NCBI GenBank assembly: GCA_019915015.1
Contig: JAHBBC010000013.1
Location: 682,001-746,000 of the forward strand
Direction: 5' to 3'
Length of the DNA: 64,000 nt
From: Auriscalpium vulgare
Lineage: Eukaryota; Basidiomycota; Agaricomycetes; Russulales; Auriscalpiaceae
The notes beneath the pieces are model-generated. The model had not been told where the DNA came from and ran no database searches. It was given only the letters and a program-made list of their open reading frames with translations. Shown one piece after another: positions 52,461 through 64,000 of this stretch. A program made the translations under genes and the position numbers. Position 1 is the stretch's first letter. Each line of letters starts with the position of its first letter.

Positions 52461-53731
52461 ACCTGTGGCCGGGGAGGTTGGCGTGCAGGGTGACGCGGCT
52501 GCAGCGCATGCAGCGTGCGAGGATGCGGGTGAGGTCGAGGACAGTGATGCCTGGGCACTTCGGGTCCACGGCCTTCAGGAGCATCTCGACGGCCTTTTCC
52601 TCTGGGAAAGTGTCTTGATGGTTGACTCGGTTGAGCAGGCCTGGGCTGTAGAGCCTCAGGAGTCCATTCACGAAGTGCGGGTCGGATCCGTATTCACCTG
52701 GGCCGACAGAAAGGTGAGCAACGACCTATGCAGGTAAAGAGGGGGCCTACCTGTACCGAACATAGGCGCAAGGTCCGCCCCGTACATTCCCCTGAGCATC
52801 GCAGGCGTCGGCTCCAGGTCCATGGGGAACGGCTTGGGGGTCTTCTGTGTGTAGATTGCGTTATCACCGACGTACGGAGCAGGCCCACCACCGGACGCCT
52901 CCAGCTTGACCGAGTGCTCCGACTTGACAGGCGAGCGGTTGAGGAGGCGGCCTTTGGCAGGCGATGCCGAGGCCGACCGTTTGGTAATCGTCGGGGAAGG
53001 CGTCGGTCCGACGATGCTCGAGCTGCGCGTCGGGGTCGTCGAGCCCGCCAGGCTCATCCCGGCGGCGCTGTTGCCCCCGCGGCGACGTTTGGGGGTGACC
53101 GGGCCCGAGTGATCCCAACGGGTTGCTGTAAGGACTGGTCAGAATGGCGGCGTGGTTTGAATAGAATAGAGGGTGCTTACGGGTGACGCGACGCCTCACG
53201 ACTGCAAGGAGGGGGTATTGCTTGCAGGGGAGGTCCTTGTGGTCGTCGTAGAGGCGCTTGAGGTTTCCTGTGTGAGAGATAAGTAACGACGGACAACAAC
53301 GAAGCCTATGCTACGTACTGAACAGGCCGCAAAGGCCATCCGCGCACGTCAGGCATGGCTGATTGAGGTGTTCGCCCGTCGGGTACCTAGGGAGGAAGAG
53401 GATTGACATCTTCTCCTCGCCGGTCTTCAAGACACAGAAGCACACCGGGGTCGGCATGGCGTGCGACTCCCAGTACTGTAGGAGTTCCTCAGGGGGGACG
53501 GGTTGTCCGTCTTCATAGCAGGGGCTCGAGGAACGTTAGTACGATTGGAGAGGGGGAGCCAGGCAGGACGTACTAGTGAAACAAAACCAGGGACCGAGAC
53601 TTGTAGTCGAAAGTGAGGAGGGTATCGCCGTTGGCGAACGCATCCTTGAACTCAGTGAACTCCGGGTCAAACCTGTCAAAGGCGGCAGTCGAGAGAGGGC
53701 CACGCTCTGCCAGAGTCGATGGGTAAGGCAT
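51976..53731 (-). CDS. Hypothetical protein, tail-to-tail with the oxygenase-like gene
   Basis: Family not recognised. Start 53729-53731 (MPYPSTLAERGPLSTAAF), stop 51976-51978. Exons read FDYKSRSLVLFHY, then DGQPVPPEELLQYWESHAMP, CFCVLKTGEEKMSILFLPR, HLNQPCLTCADGLCGLF (a small Cys cluster) and NLKRLYDDHKDLPCKQYPLL. A Ser/Thr-rich region comes next, then FPMDLEPTPAMLRGMYGADL, NGLLRLYSPGLLNRVNHQD and TRILARCMRCSRVTLHANL. The C-terminus is acidic (11 Asp) then basic, with SRSAGGS repeats. An N-terminal Cys-bearing globular domain, a helical middle and a charged tail suggest a nuclear protein. Its end lies 155 bases from the oxygenase gene end. Confidence 0.65.
52426..52458. repeat. (GTC)11 microsatellite encoding poly-Asp
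   Basis: Eleven GTC units on the plus strand encode eleven Asp in the minus-strand gene. It is a likely length-variable tract. Confidence 0.85.
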
Positions 53732-54482
53732 GTTATGTGATATACTAGAAGGGCTGGGGATGCGTTGAGTACTGCTCGGCGACGAGAACGAAGGAGGACG
53801 CACCCGTGTATTTAACCTAGCTGCCTGCCTACAGTACAACTCAATCGCCGTCATCCTGCAAACCGCTAGTTAGGTGCGAGGGACGTTGTTGGAGGGGTGG
53901 AGGAGCAACCTCCTTCGCGGCGAGTCGCGCACGTCTGGAAGACAGATGGAGGGGTGTACGTTGAGGATCTCGGCGGAAGGCGCAGCGGTCTGGATGCGGG
54001 GAAAGGAAATGGGCGGGATGCGCGTCGTGGAGGGCGGGGAGCGGAGAGGCGCGGGAATTTGAGAGCGAGAAGATGAAGATTGCCAGATAGTGGGCGATCT
54101 GTGGGTCCAGGGCTAGCCCACACAGCGCTTCTGGCTCGGCATCAGATGCCAAGGCTTACAAATGTTCTGGCGGGCTCACTACTCTCAGATATGGCAGAGC
54201 ACGCCTTATATGGCATTAGTTTACCACGCGTCTCCTACTCTGTTCTCTTACTACTGCCACATCCATCTCATCATGCAATGCTCGATCTGTGCGAGGAATG
54301 CCTCGCAGTAGGCTCTCATCAACTGCAGTGGCATTTTCGAATATTTGTACACTATCAAACAATCCCTTCGTGGCATGACGACAATTCTCCCGCGCTGAAT
54401 TTCCGCCAACTCTCCTCACATCGCAAATCATACACACACCGTGCACACCCCCGTTGAAGGACCTCGCCAGCATAGACGGAGA
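53732..54482. other. Intergenic region
   Basis: 5' flank of the gene starting at 53731 and 3' flank of the coiled-coil gene. Minus-strand frames at 53841-54152 are Pro/Arg-rich without domain features. Nothing else seen. Confidence 0.5.
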
Positions 54483-56123
54483 TCATTGTCCACCGCGGAC
54501 GCGCTGCTCCTCGACGATCCGGTTTTGGCTCGCCACGATTTCTCGACGCGCCTCAAGCGTCGACAAACGCTCCGCATGTTCTCTCTTCAGTCGCGCCTGT
54601 TCGTACGCCTCCGTTGAACTGGCATGCCTTTCCTCCTCGCGCGGCGTCGCCGAGTCGGTTGCAGTGGTAGCGCTGGACAGCTTGTCATCTCCAGACTGCG
54701 ACCCACCGTCGTCACGGCGTCTCTGCTGGTGGTTCAATTCCGCCGCCTGGCGTAGGATCTCTGCTGCCGCCTCCTCAATCCTCTGCGCCGCCTCCTCTTG
54801 ACGTTTCAGTGCCTCCGCCTTCTTCTGCAACGCCGCCGCGAGTGCGCTTTCCGCTTTCTTGAGCTGTTTCTGCACGGCTGCCTCGCGCTGCGCCAACTCG
54901 GTAGCCTGACGCGCGAGTGCATGCAAATGACCTTCAAAGGAGGAAGCGGAGGGAGGGGGAGAGGGGCTCGCGTTTGTTTGGGGTGATGGGCCCGTTGTCG
55001 TACTGAGTCGGGGAAGTTCTCGAGGCGGAGTCAAGTTGTGGCTCTCCACTGGATCTGGCCTGGCTTGCTCCGCTGATGTCTCCTCGCGCTCGCGCCTGTC
55101 CTCGCGCTGTAGAGCTTCTCTCATACTTTTGAGCACGTCTTGCTCTCGTTGGACTTCCTCCGCTCGCCGTTTGGTGTCCTCCTCCAACCTCCGGGCTTCC
55201 TCTCCCCTCTGCAATCTCTCCTTCACCTCTTTCCGCATCCTCTCTTGTTCCTCCAGCCTTCGCGCTTCGTCTTCCCTCTGCATCCTCTCGCTCTCCTCTT
55301 TCCGAATCTTCTGTTCTTCCTCCCGTTTCTGAGCCTCTTCAAGTCTCTTGCGCATCTCGTCGGCCTTCCTTTGCATCTCCTCTCTCATTCGCTGCTCTTC
55401 GTCTCTCCTACGCTGCTCCTCTCTTTCCTTCTGCGCGTTCTCTTCTTCCCTTCGCCGCCGCGCCTCTTCGATGCGCCTGAGATTTTCGACACGTCTGGCT
55501 TCTTGCTTGGCAGCGAGTTCTTTCTGCCTGGTGTCCGCCTCGCGCTGAGCCTCGGCAGCGTCGGCGGCCTTCTGCTTGGCCAGCTGTTCCAGCCGCTGGA
55601 ACTCATCAGCCAGCGTCTCCTCCGAGTCGCGCCGCGTTGGCCCGCCAGACGATCGCCATGCACCAGGGGTGCGCTTCCGCTGCTCCTGGCGGAACGCCTC
55701 CTCCGCGCGACGCCCGTCCTCCTCTTCCCGCACCGCCTCCACCCTGTCCCTGCGCCGCGCCTCCGCCTGCACCTGCTCTTGTCTGCGCCACTGCTCTGCA
55801 CGGAGCGCTCTGGCGGCAGCGTCAGCGCGCGCCTTCGCCTCCCGCAGACGGTGTATCTCCCCTAGCGATATGCGCGCAAAGTCCTCCTGCTCGAGCTGCC
55901 GGATTTGCCTCACGTCCGCGTCGTGTTTCTCCACGCATTCCGCCTTCTCTGCGACGGTGGCGGACGCCTTCAGCCCGGCTTCCAGGAGGAGGCGTGCGTC
56001 TTGGTATTCCGGGCGGTGCTCTGCGTGGATGTTCGCCCGCAGGTTCGTTATCCAGCGCTCGGTGGGCTGGACGTCCACGATGACGTCGGACAGATCGCTG
56101 TAGGAGTCCATGCCGTGCACCAT
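54483..56123 (-). CDS. Intronless Glu/Arg-rich coiled-coil protein
   Basis: A single 546-codon exon, MVHGMDSYSDLSDVIVDV to EEQRVRGGQ. An N-terminal segment without repeats (NLRANIHAEHRPEYQDARLL) is followed by some 250 residues of almost uninterrupted charged helix (EEARRRREEENAQKEREEQ, RMREEMQRKADEMRKRLEEA). A Pro/Ser break (TTTGPSPQTNASPSP) precedes a second coiled coil. The pattern suggests a long rod or scaffold; the family was not recognised. The absence of introns is unusual here. A plus-strand open frame at 55140-55865 is antisense shadow. Confidence 0.8.
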   Translation of the reverse strand: MVHGMDSYSDLSDVIVDVQPTERWITNLRANIHAEHRPEYQDARLLLEAGLKASATVAEKAECVEKHDADVRQIRQLEQEDFARISLGEIHRLREAKARADAAARALRAEQWRRQEQVQAEARRRDRVEAVREEEDGRRAEEAFRQEQRKRTPGAWRSSGGPTRRDSEETLADEFQRLEQLAKQKAADAAEAQREADTRQKELAAKQEARRVENLRRIEEARRRREEENAQKEREEQRRRDEEQRMREEMQRKADEMRKRLEEAQKREEEQKIRKEESERMQREDEARRLEEQERMRKEVKERLQRGEEARRLEEDTKRRAEEVQREQDVLKSMREALQREDRREREETSAEQARPDPVESHNLTPPRELPRLSTTTGPSPQTNASPSPPPSASSFEGHLHALARQATELAQREAAVQKQLKKAESALAAALQKKAEALKRQEEAAQRIEEAAAEILRQAAELNHQQRRRDDGGSQSGDDKLSSATTATDSATPREEERHASSTEAYEQARLKREHAERLSTLEARREIVASQNRIVEEQRVRGGQ

Positions 56124-56465
56124 ACGCTGTTACGGACGATGGATGCGGCGGAGTAGAGGCTCGTGCGACCACAGACGATCTATGTAGTAGACCCGCCGCC
56201 ACTTAGACGAGGGAAGATGAGGGTGAGCGCAGCAGGGCCACAGCACAGCGTTCTTGCGATATATAGTTGGGAGGCGTTAGCAGGGTTTCGAAGACTGCCT
56301 CGTGTCGACGTCCCGGTGACTCTGAGCCGCACGGGACTCGTGGTGCCCATAATTAGCGCTCCCCCAGCAAAGTACTTAGACTAGCGATTGCCCAAAATGA
56401 TATCGTATGAATGAAATAAAGACGCAGTAGACATCTGCTCTGGAATACAAAGAGAAGGACGTGTA

Positions 56466-59400
56466 TTACCAGGGCCCAGCCAACCCAACCCAGTCTCGCA
56501 GAACAGAAGTTCGCTCCGTACCAATCTGGCGTGTGATTTCGCTCTGCCTCGTGATCGGCAAACTCTCGAAAGATTGCAGCAGACCCCCGTCCAGAATCCC
56601 CCTGGATAACGGCTTGGACACGTAGTCGTTTTTCACGGTTCTACACCATCTATCATTAGTGGCACGGAGTGTGGGCGCGCGAGAGCTCACCGGAAGGCAC
56701 GCGGGTTCAGTCCAGCCGTGTGCTGTATGTTTCGCGTGAGCTGACCTTGCAGGAGATACAGGCGCTTGAAGGCACCCTCGTCGATGGGAACGAGGCCAGT
56801 GACCGAGCCGTCAGGGTGACCTAGATTTTCTCAGCCAACGCGCAGGACGAAAGGAATCGAGGGCGCCTACCGCAGATAAGCTTTGCCTGAGGCTCCACCC
56901 ATTCGTTGCTCTTCGTACGGCGCGCTACGGCCAGTGACGTTCTATACTCGATTTGCCCGTGGAACTCCGCCCGACACAGCAGATGTTGGCCGTTTCGTGA
57001 CTCCGGGTCTATCGATGTCTTATCAGATAAAGGGCGGGACAAAGGGACTTCTTCGCCACTCACCATGAGGGTCGTACTCATAGAATCGGATGATGCCCTC
57101 TTCGTCGCATGTCACAAAGTTAAGCAGGCCAAAACCGAAGAAGAAGTCGGACGCTGCCACGCAAATCTGGAAGGGATCCTTGGCGAGGATGGTGAGCTTG
57201 TACGGGTCCTCCTTGAATGGATCGCCAAAGGTATTCAGCACATAGTTTATGTTTTGAAGAAAAAAGTAGCGTACTTGGAAGGCAACGAACCAGATGCTCT
57301 TGACAGCATCACTGATTATTAGGAGATTCTTGAGGGCTCGCAAAGAGGTCACGTAGACGCCCACATCAAGGAAGGCTACCCCGACGAGACGCTCATCCAA
57401 ATCGAAAGCTCGAACAAAGATCTGGGGTAGAATGTCAGTGCGACGGTCTCCGAGCGAGATGAAATACCTGCCTTTTGACCCATCGATGAAACGAGGTAAC
57501 CGTCGAGGCCACATACGGCGGTCACGGGGCCCTTTGCATCGTCTCGGGCGCGCATCCTCAGTTTGAAAGCCCGTTTGAGGCCCGAAGCCGGGTCGGGGAC
57601 CACTTCTACGATCTCGAAGATGTACGTCTGCAAGAAAGTTAGCCGCATAAATCAGACGTAACGGCGTGGGAAAACAAACGTACCGCACCCTTGACGGCGA
57701 GATCCTCGCCTCGATTGATTGTTGTTCCCACAGCAATGAAGTCCTTGTGGCCGGAATCCGTGCTCTGGGTCTCAAGAGAAACGCGGTCCAGTGCGTTGAC
57801 GAATTCGTTTGGGGCAAATTCGTACCTGAAAAGATGTTAGAGAAGACATATCGGTCAGGATAATATCTTACCCGTCCATGGCCACCCATCCCTCAGGCGT
57901 CAAGAGCTCTAACGCAGAACAGTCGCCCGTCGGTAAGGAAACGTTCGCGGCTGCAGTGTGTCAGATAGGCAACGCCAGCACACAGGCGATGCTTACCATC
58001 GGGCACCCAAATCTCGTTCCCGTCCTCGTCATACGAGGAGAATGGAGATTGCAATGAAGTCGCCGCAACCAGCAAACAATGTGTTGGGTCGAAGAGAACG
58101 TGGGTGTACGACTTTCCTCGGGGAACGTGTCGCGAGATAAGGTCGCCGCCGACGTCCAAGTCCGGCGCCCATTCCAGCAATGTAGGGCCCTTAACACGTG
58201 ACGTCATATGTCAGGTTACTTTATCAGCACAAATGCAAAGCGTGCTTACCTCCTCTGAATAGATTAGGAAGTCGCCCTTCGACTCGAACAAGGAAGATGA
58301 AGTGAACGAGTAGACCACCGCATGGCCCGAAGGGTGGATCTTCAACCCGCCCTTGTCTGTTCCCAGGATCCAGCAGGGCCTGTCACCTGTGAGGAAGACG
58401 CCAGTGAATGTGGTCCCAGCCGCAGGTGACGTGGTGAAAGGTATGAATTGTCGTGATATTCGCCTTTGCTCTGCTAGGATGGACGTATCCTGTTCGTCCG
58501 GCTGCTGAATGTCGAACACTCTTGAGATGAGCTTAACAAATTTCACGAGGACAGAGGAAGGCCGCGTGAGCGACGTCGGGTCTGGAATTAGCTCTGATGG
58601 CAGGGCTTCGTATATGGCGAGCTGTCCTGATCGAAGGAAAACCTACATAAATAATGTCAATATGTTTTTCGATGGACATGTAACAGGAATTAATTTACCA
58701 GTAGGTAAGGCACTGGAGACGTTTGTCCTATGGTCGTGATCAGTATTTGGTCGATGTCCAGCTCTTCTGGCTTTCGGGGTGGGTCCTGCGGAAGTGACAG
58801 GGCTGGAGGATCAAAGGAGTCGATGAGGAGACCCTGCAAAGATGCTATCGCCGTCGTCGAGAACATGAGCGCCAACTTCGGGAGCGACCAGATCTTGCGG
58901 AGCAGCAGGTTAGCCGGCAAGAGGCCGTAGAAAGGCGAGCATTACCTCCATCACGCCTTGTGGTCGACACAAAATCAGCCACTGGCTTTTCTGCCCCGCG
59001 TTCATGACAGCCTGTAGCGTCGACGTGTCGGGCTGCCCATCGCCCGCAGTACCGGCATTTGTATGCGTTTGGAATATGCCGCTGGAGTCCGTGTAAAAAC
59101 TCCCTGCTATATAGCGAGATGTCTAAAGCAATGTGAGCTCGGACAACGCACACAAGGGTTACATTTAGACAAAGGATTACCTTCTCGCCCATCGGCGACA
59201 TATCTTTCCTCCGTATCTTCCCCCGATCTGCCGCGCCAACAAACAGCCCTATCGTCTCATCCTCACGAAGGATGAATACGAAGGGATCGCAAATGCTGCA
59301 CTGCTTAATTTTTGGCCTGAAGTTGTTACCTTCCATGTCCTTGATGATTTGTCGCTCTGTTCCATCTTGCAACGCAGACATGAGGAGAATGCGGAGTGAC

Positions 59401-62012
59401 TGCAGAAAGACCAACGTACCTGGGTCGAGCACCCGAATGGCATTAGAGAGAACGTGCAGAATAGCTGTTCCTTGGAAGAACGGTGCGGCGCCGACGGTGG
59501 TTCCCGGTATCCGAATGTTAATGGAGATGTCATTTTTTGCCGAGCGTGTCGAAATCTGTCGGAGGTCAGCATTTCTACAGCGAGATACACTATGTATACG
59601 CACGCGCGACAGCCCGGGTGACGGATTTGCATCTGTGCTGATGAGGACAGAGTCGTTTTCCGAGTGGAATGGATTGTTGGGCAGGTCGTACGACACGCCA
59701 TTGACCTTGACGGCCTGGCGGACGGGGAGGGACCACACGCCTCGTGCACCACCAATTGCGTGGAGCTTGCGTTTCGTGCGAGTAGGAAGGTCGCGCTGAG
59801 AGGAGGAAGCGGCATGGGTTGAGGGTTCGCTCGCAGAAGACTGAACGAACGCACCTGGAAGAGAGTGAATCCTCCCAGCCGTCCAGATCCGGTGGCGGCA
59901 ACAAGCTCCGGCACAAAACGATCCTGCGGAACAAACATCCGGTCGATGAGTATGCGGCGGCGTGAAGATCAAGAAGGTGAACCAACCCCGCTCTTCGCCA
60001 GGGAGAACGTCATGTCTACAATGGGCCCATGAGCCGGCAGTGAGTCGCACAAAGACAGATGTATGACGGTGCGCTTCTTGACTGATGCGGTGGCTCCGCT
60101 CGCGACGCCATTCACGGCGGGCTGAGGCTCGGTGCTCGAAGGCCCATATATGTCTAAGGTTTCATCAGTGATCAGCTCAGGCCGAACTCTAAGCTTGCGG
60201 ACCTTCATCTTCGTCAATGACCATAGCGACTGCGGCGTCGACGACCGCAGATGGCGCCTTTGCGTCATGCTCCTCGTCGGTGATGGCTTCCTCGACACTG
60301 GCGGTCCTCATGAGCACCGACGGCCCAACAGTACTGCCCACGAACAGATGCTCGTCCGCCGTCTGCTTGACCACGGCCGGGATTGTGGTTTGCGCAAGGG
60401 CCGCGCCCATCGATAGCTTCGAGACCAGCTTGCCATCGACAGTGAACTCGACCGGGTAGACGGTGCCATCCCGGAGAATGACAAACAGCGTACGGTCGTC
60501 GACAAAAGCCATGCGGGAGCCTTCCAGCTGCAGGTCGCGTGACGGGTCCGCGGGCAGTGTGGGCATGTCGCTGACGCGTGGCGGCCAGCCGTTCACGGGG
60601 AGGGCAACACGCCGGGAAGCCTGATCGACGTGAATGATGGAGTTGCTGGAGAGTACGACCACACCCCCAAGAGCCGAAGGGCACGGGAGGAGTGAGATAC
60701 AGTCGTATGGCAGACCGTCTACTTTTGTGATGACCGGGTAGTTCCGGGAAACGAGATCGAGAGTGAAGATATACAGGAGCATCGTATCTTTGTACTCCTT
60801 CAGACGCCTGTCGGGCGCCGGGGCGTCAGTCATGGATAGGCAAGTGGCGGGATGACCTACCCAGTCCAGGTTTGCTGCGCTTGGAAAAGGATGGCGACAG
60901 TCGGGTTGTTGAAACCAGGCAGGAAGGCAAAGTCGATGACGTTGCGGATGCGCTCGTCGACGTCGGCTGGGAGATCGAGCACGAAGCTCGGGGAGTATGG
61001 CACGTCCCTGGATCCGCTCAGCAACTGCGCGCAATGAGCTCAGCGGCCCGGACTCACCTAGCCCTGCTTGACTCCTCCATGACGTCGAGTTCGGCCGGTG
61101 ACTGGTAGAAGGGCAGGATGGCAAGGGCATCTTTTGGCAGCGAAAGTGCCGCACACCGTGACGATGGGTCTGTTCTTAAGTCCGCTCTAAAGAGGGAGGT
61201 GTCGAGTGAGAGCTATGTCATTGATCTGAGTTTGAGAGAGATCGAATAGAGACATAGGTCAGGGTCGGCGCACCAGCTGGGGGGCGCGTTCATACGTGTG
61301 TATGGACACCGTAATCAGATCGTGTACTGCGGCGGACCACTCCAAAAGAGCAATCTGCACATAATTTGAGCTACACATCCGACAAGAAGGCATCCGCCTC
61401 ACCTTGGCGTCTTTGAAAGATACGAGCAAACGATCGAGTTGGTCTTCCGAGGACGACATCGTCCGGATGCTCTCCAGTCCGGTCACTGTGCCATGCAGAC
61501 GATGCTCGCGGACAAAGTAGAATCGGGTCACGGTTGGGGCGCCATGGGGGCCGGTGAACTGGGGACAAGGCGCGACAATTAGCTTGTGTTCACGCACTTG
61601 GAGTTCACAACCAGGGGAATATGGGGAAACGACTCATATTGCGCCAGCAGCTGTCAAACGACATGAACGAGGTATTCGAAATCACCTTGACGGAGCCCAT
61701 GTTCACGAAGCCCTCCCCCTGCTCGTCCATCTCCACCTCGCCCTCAACTGCCTCCGTGCCCTTGCGCACATTGGCCCGCCGCTCGCGCTCATCGTCCACC
61801 TGGGCCGAGATGGGTGCCGGCTCTTCCCTGACCTCAAAAACACGCAGAATGCTCGTGCGAGCAACTACCACGTTGTACAGCGCGCGGTATGGTGCGGCCG
61901 CGGTCGAGGGTCCAGGTGCTGCGCTGTCTGTGACGGTGGACGGTGTCAGGCGGAGGCTGGCGACGAACTCGACACCGCTTGGCGGTAGTATCTGCTGGTG
62001 TAAGGCTTGCAT
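56466..62012 (-). CDS. CFT1: Cft1/CPSF160, cleavage and polyadenylation factor subunit
   Basis: Largest subunit of the mRNA 3'-end processing complex, built of three beta-propellers of the DDB1/SF3b130 type. Start 62010-62012 (MQALHQQILPPSGVEFVASL). N-terminal region: YNVVVARTSILRVFEV and DRLLVSFKDAKIALLEWSAA (across an intron near 61320-61400). Middle: ERIRNVIDFAFLPGFNNPTV, LKEYKDTMLLYIFTLDLVS, RKLHAIGGARGVWSLPVRQA. C-terminal CPSF-A domain: FVNALDRVSLETQSTDSGHK, AVCGLDGYLVSSMGQKIFV, ALKNLLIISDAVKSIWFVAF, NFVTCDEEGIIRFYEYDPH, ending GTERTSVLRDWVGLAGPW and TAA (56466-56468). About 20 short introns; not all junctions were listed. An in-frame upstream ATG near 62120 would add a short unsupported extension. 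Confidence 0.93.
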
Positions 62013-62662
62013 GCGTAGTGAGAATGCTGTACAGACAGTCGTGTTGTCAATATGACAGAGAACGTGGGCGAAGCTGCTCACTGAAAACTTCCTGGCCAAG
62101 ACACTCTGCTCAGTGCTCACCGTCTGCTGCTGGTCTGCTGCGCCGGCGAAGAACTGAAGGTCGCCGTGACGGTTTCGAGCGTGTCACGCGTTTGGTCACG
62201 CAGTCAGCTGAATCCAGTTGCGCCACTGTCACGCCCTTCCTGCTGCCGCGCGGTTAACAGCCCTCTGGCCATGTTCCCATCGAAATTATATCTTCGTTCG
62301 CGTCAGTCAATGCATCCAGTATCTTGATATCAAGGTCAGCTCTGCTCTTTTGAAGTCCACTGGAGTCGCGCTAGCAAGACATGTTGGTTTCATTGCTCCA
62401 ATTCAGCCACTTGCGGTGACTTGTGCCAGCTTCGAGATCGCACCTCACCAGTAACGCGTGTTTTCAACACTCCTATCCCGATTTACGTAGTGGATCCAAC
62501 AGCGGAACGCGGAGTCTGTGCAGGCGAGCTCGTGTTAAAGGCATGACCCTCCCCTAGCGGCGCACGGGCGGTTTGGGCTTTAAGAATCATCCCTTCTCCT
62601 ACGCCCTTGTCAACTCTGGTCGCTTTCGACCTCGACGTCTCTCATTTCCCACTTACGGTTAC
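62013..62662. promoter_or_regulatory. Divergent intergenic region between CFT1 and the Ser/Pro-rich gene
   Basis: The two genes point away from each other across 650 bases, so both promoters lie here. No specific site was recognised. Confidence 0.5.
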
Positions 62663-64000
62663 ATGGCTTCGACCAGGAATTCCCGCGGCGGGTCTGCCAT
62701 GGTCAATATCTGCACTCTCGCCTCATCGCTGCTCGGCACTGACTATCTCCCTCCCCGCAGAATTACATGCTCAACCTCCCCCGCAGCCTACCGTTTCGTC
62801 GCTTCGACAGCACGAATGGACCCGTCATTGCCCCTGCCTCTGCTGTCGATATCAAATCGGCAGGTCCGCTTGCCCGTATTGGCAGTGTCTCAAAACCCCC
62901 TGCTCCCTCCGACCCCTCGTTGAGCAGCGCTGAGTATCAGCGGCGGGACCGAAAATCCTCTGGCGGCAACCACAGTTTTGGTATCTACCCCTCGGGTACT
63001 CGCCACACCTACATCTATGAGCCCTCTCTGTCGTCGAAATCAGACCTGCCGCTACCGTCAGACACGGACTCGATCCTATCGTTTCCCGGAGACAACGTGT
63101 CCGTCATTGCCCGCAGCAGCATGGAGACACTCTGGAGCGGGGTAGGTGGGGACCACGAGTCTGACACCTCCAGCGACACCGAGTCAGGCGGGAGGACGCC
63201 GCGGAGGGTCGTGATCCCAGTGAACCTGCCCGCTCTCATTGAGGCGCAGCGCAGCCGAGGCATCATGCTCGCTCTACCTCAAGGTGTCGTCGGCCCACTT
63301 CACCGTCCGCCTCGCCGTCTGCTAACCCGTCCGCGAACAGGATCTGCGGCCTCGGATTCTGACAGCGAGAGCACCGCAACAGGCGACTACTACCGCACAC
63401 GAACTCTTTCTGGCTCGAGGGACACCCGCGACGTCCCTATGCCCCAGACGCCTGGCCCCCGCGCTATCGGCTTCTCCCCACCCCGCCCCGACATCTCAGG
63501 CGTCATTCCCATCACCCGCGCGCAGTCGAACGGCATCATCCCCCCCGTTGACGCTGCCGTATATAATCGCCCACCGCCAAGCCGGCGTGGCTCCGAGGAG
63601 AGGCAACCGTTCCCTCCCGGCCTATCGACATCACCTCAAGGCATCAGCCCGTCCGCCGCAGCGGGACCCGCTTACCCTCCCGTCCGCCGAGAGCGACGCG
63701 AGTCGTTTTCGGTCCCACCGCCCGCGCGACCCAATGGAGGGCCGGGCCCTTCAGCAGTCGGGCGCGGCGACATGCGTGTGGAAGACCCCTCCGGCGTGCG
63801 CTCCGCGCCGCCGGCTCCCGCGTCGCGCATTGTGCAGCCGCCGACAATGCTGAATAGGCGCCCCTCACTGGGCGCGCGCGACGCGCCGTCGTACATCCGC
63901 CCGCAGCCTGCGCCGATCCAGGTCTCCACGCGCGTGCGGTTCGATGATAACCTCATCTGTCCGTCTCCTATCCCGTTCCACGAGCGGAGGAAGGGTTGGT
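62663..64000 (+). CDS. Ser/Pro-rich hypothetical protein (3' partial)
   Basis: ATG 62663 (MASTRNSRGGSAM), intron 62702-62760, then NYMLNLPRSLPFRRFDSTNG and a long open frame to the window end with no stop. It contains FGIYPSGTRHTYIYEPSLSS, an acidic Ser-rich stretch (DHESDTSSDTESGGRTPRR), RRVVIPVNLPALIEAQRSRG and many Pro/Arg/Ser segments up to RFDDNLICPSPIPFHERRKG. No domain recognised. It may be a disordered regulatory protein with many phosphorylation sites. The C-terminal part lies beyond the window. Confidence 0.75.

Noticed and set aside
53841..54152. Minus-strand Pro/Arg-rich frames
   Set aside because: Lie upstream of the gene starting at 53731, mutually overlapping, no features.
55140..55865. 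Plus-strand 241-residue Leu/Phe-rich frame
   Set aside because: It is the antisense of the Glu/Arg-rich coiled coil, which automatically reads as Leu/Phe/Ser.
1..64000. tRNA, rRNA or CRISPR arrays
   Set aside because: No cloverleaf with conserved boxes, no rRNA signature, and no regularly spaced short repeats with unique spacers were seen; the only tandem arrays are coding or minisatellite repeats.

Overview
The window looks like nuclear DNA of a filamentous basidiomycete, probably an Agaricomycete. Genes on both strands are dense and GC-rich, and most are cut by many short GT-AG introns of about 45-65 bases. Conserved eukaryotic genes (SEC31, ATG18, an EZH2-type H3K27 methyltransferase, CFT1/CPSF160, a Pcl-type cyclin) sit among fast-evolving fungal families and transposons. 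I saw no rRNA, tRNA or CRISPR. All splice models were read by eye.

Layout. 1-4133: SEC31, truncated at its 5' end by the window edge. 4134-9272: a decayed F-box fragment, a coiled-coil gene of unknown function and a broken F-box gene. 9273-13760: ATG18 and an EZH2-like gene, divergent from a shared 315-base promoter. 14005-15750 and 26065-27690: two inverted, reciprocally truncated copies of a convergent gene pair. Between them, 16750-25809 is one very large intron-rich gene of roughly 2,300 residues. It combines coiled-coil regions, a dynamin/GBP/VLIG-like GTPase domain, a Cys/His-rich region and a C-terminal von Willebrand A domain. A degenerate duplicate of its VWA exons lies at 27977-28902.

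29870-44757 is a three-level transposon nest. A Mutator-like transposase gene is split by a Ty1/copia element (30908-42318) with identical 198-bp LTRs and a 5-bp target duplication. The copia gag is itself split by a 6.86-kb terminal-inverted-repeat DNA transposon (31752-38607) with 32-bp inverted repeats and an 8-bp target duplication. That inner element carries a large RNase-H-fold transposase resembling the P/THAP9 group and a Ulp1-type cysteine protease.

45154-53731 holds a Pcl-type cyclin, a protein with two viroplasmin/RNase H1-N-like domains, a basic protein with a C-terminal 2-oxoglutarate/Fe(II) oxygenase-like domain, and a tail-to-tail unknown gene. 54483-64000 holds an intronless coiled-coil gene, CFT1 and the 5' part of a Ser/Pro-rich gene leaving the window.

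The conserved genes cover secretion (SEC31), autophagy (ATG18), chromatin (EZH2), the cell cycle (cyclin) and mRNA 3'-end formation (CFT1). They show no common pathway. The most novel content is the giant GTPase-VWA gene, the inner TIR transposon, and the viroplasmin/oxygenase neighbourhood. Several genes differ from an intact frame by one base in a homopolymer, so some 'pseudogenes' could be assembly errors.
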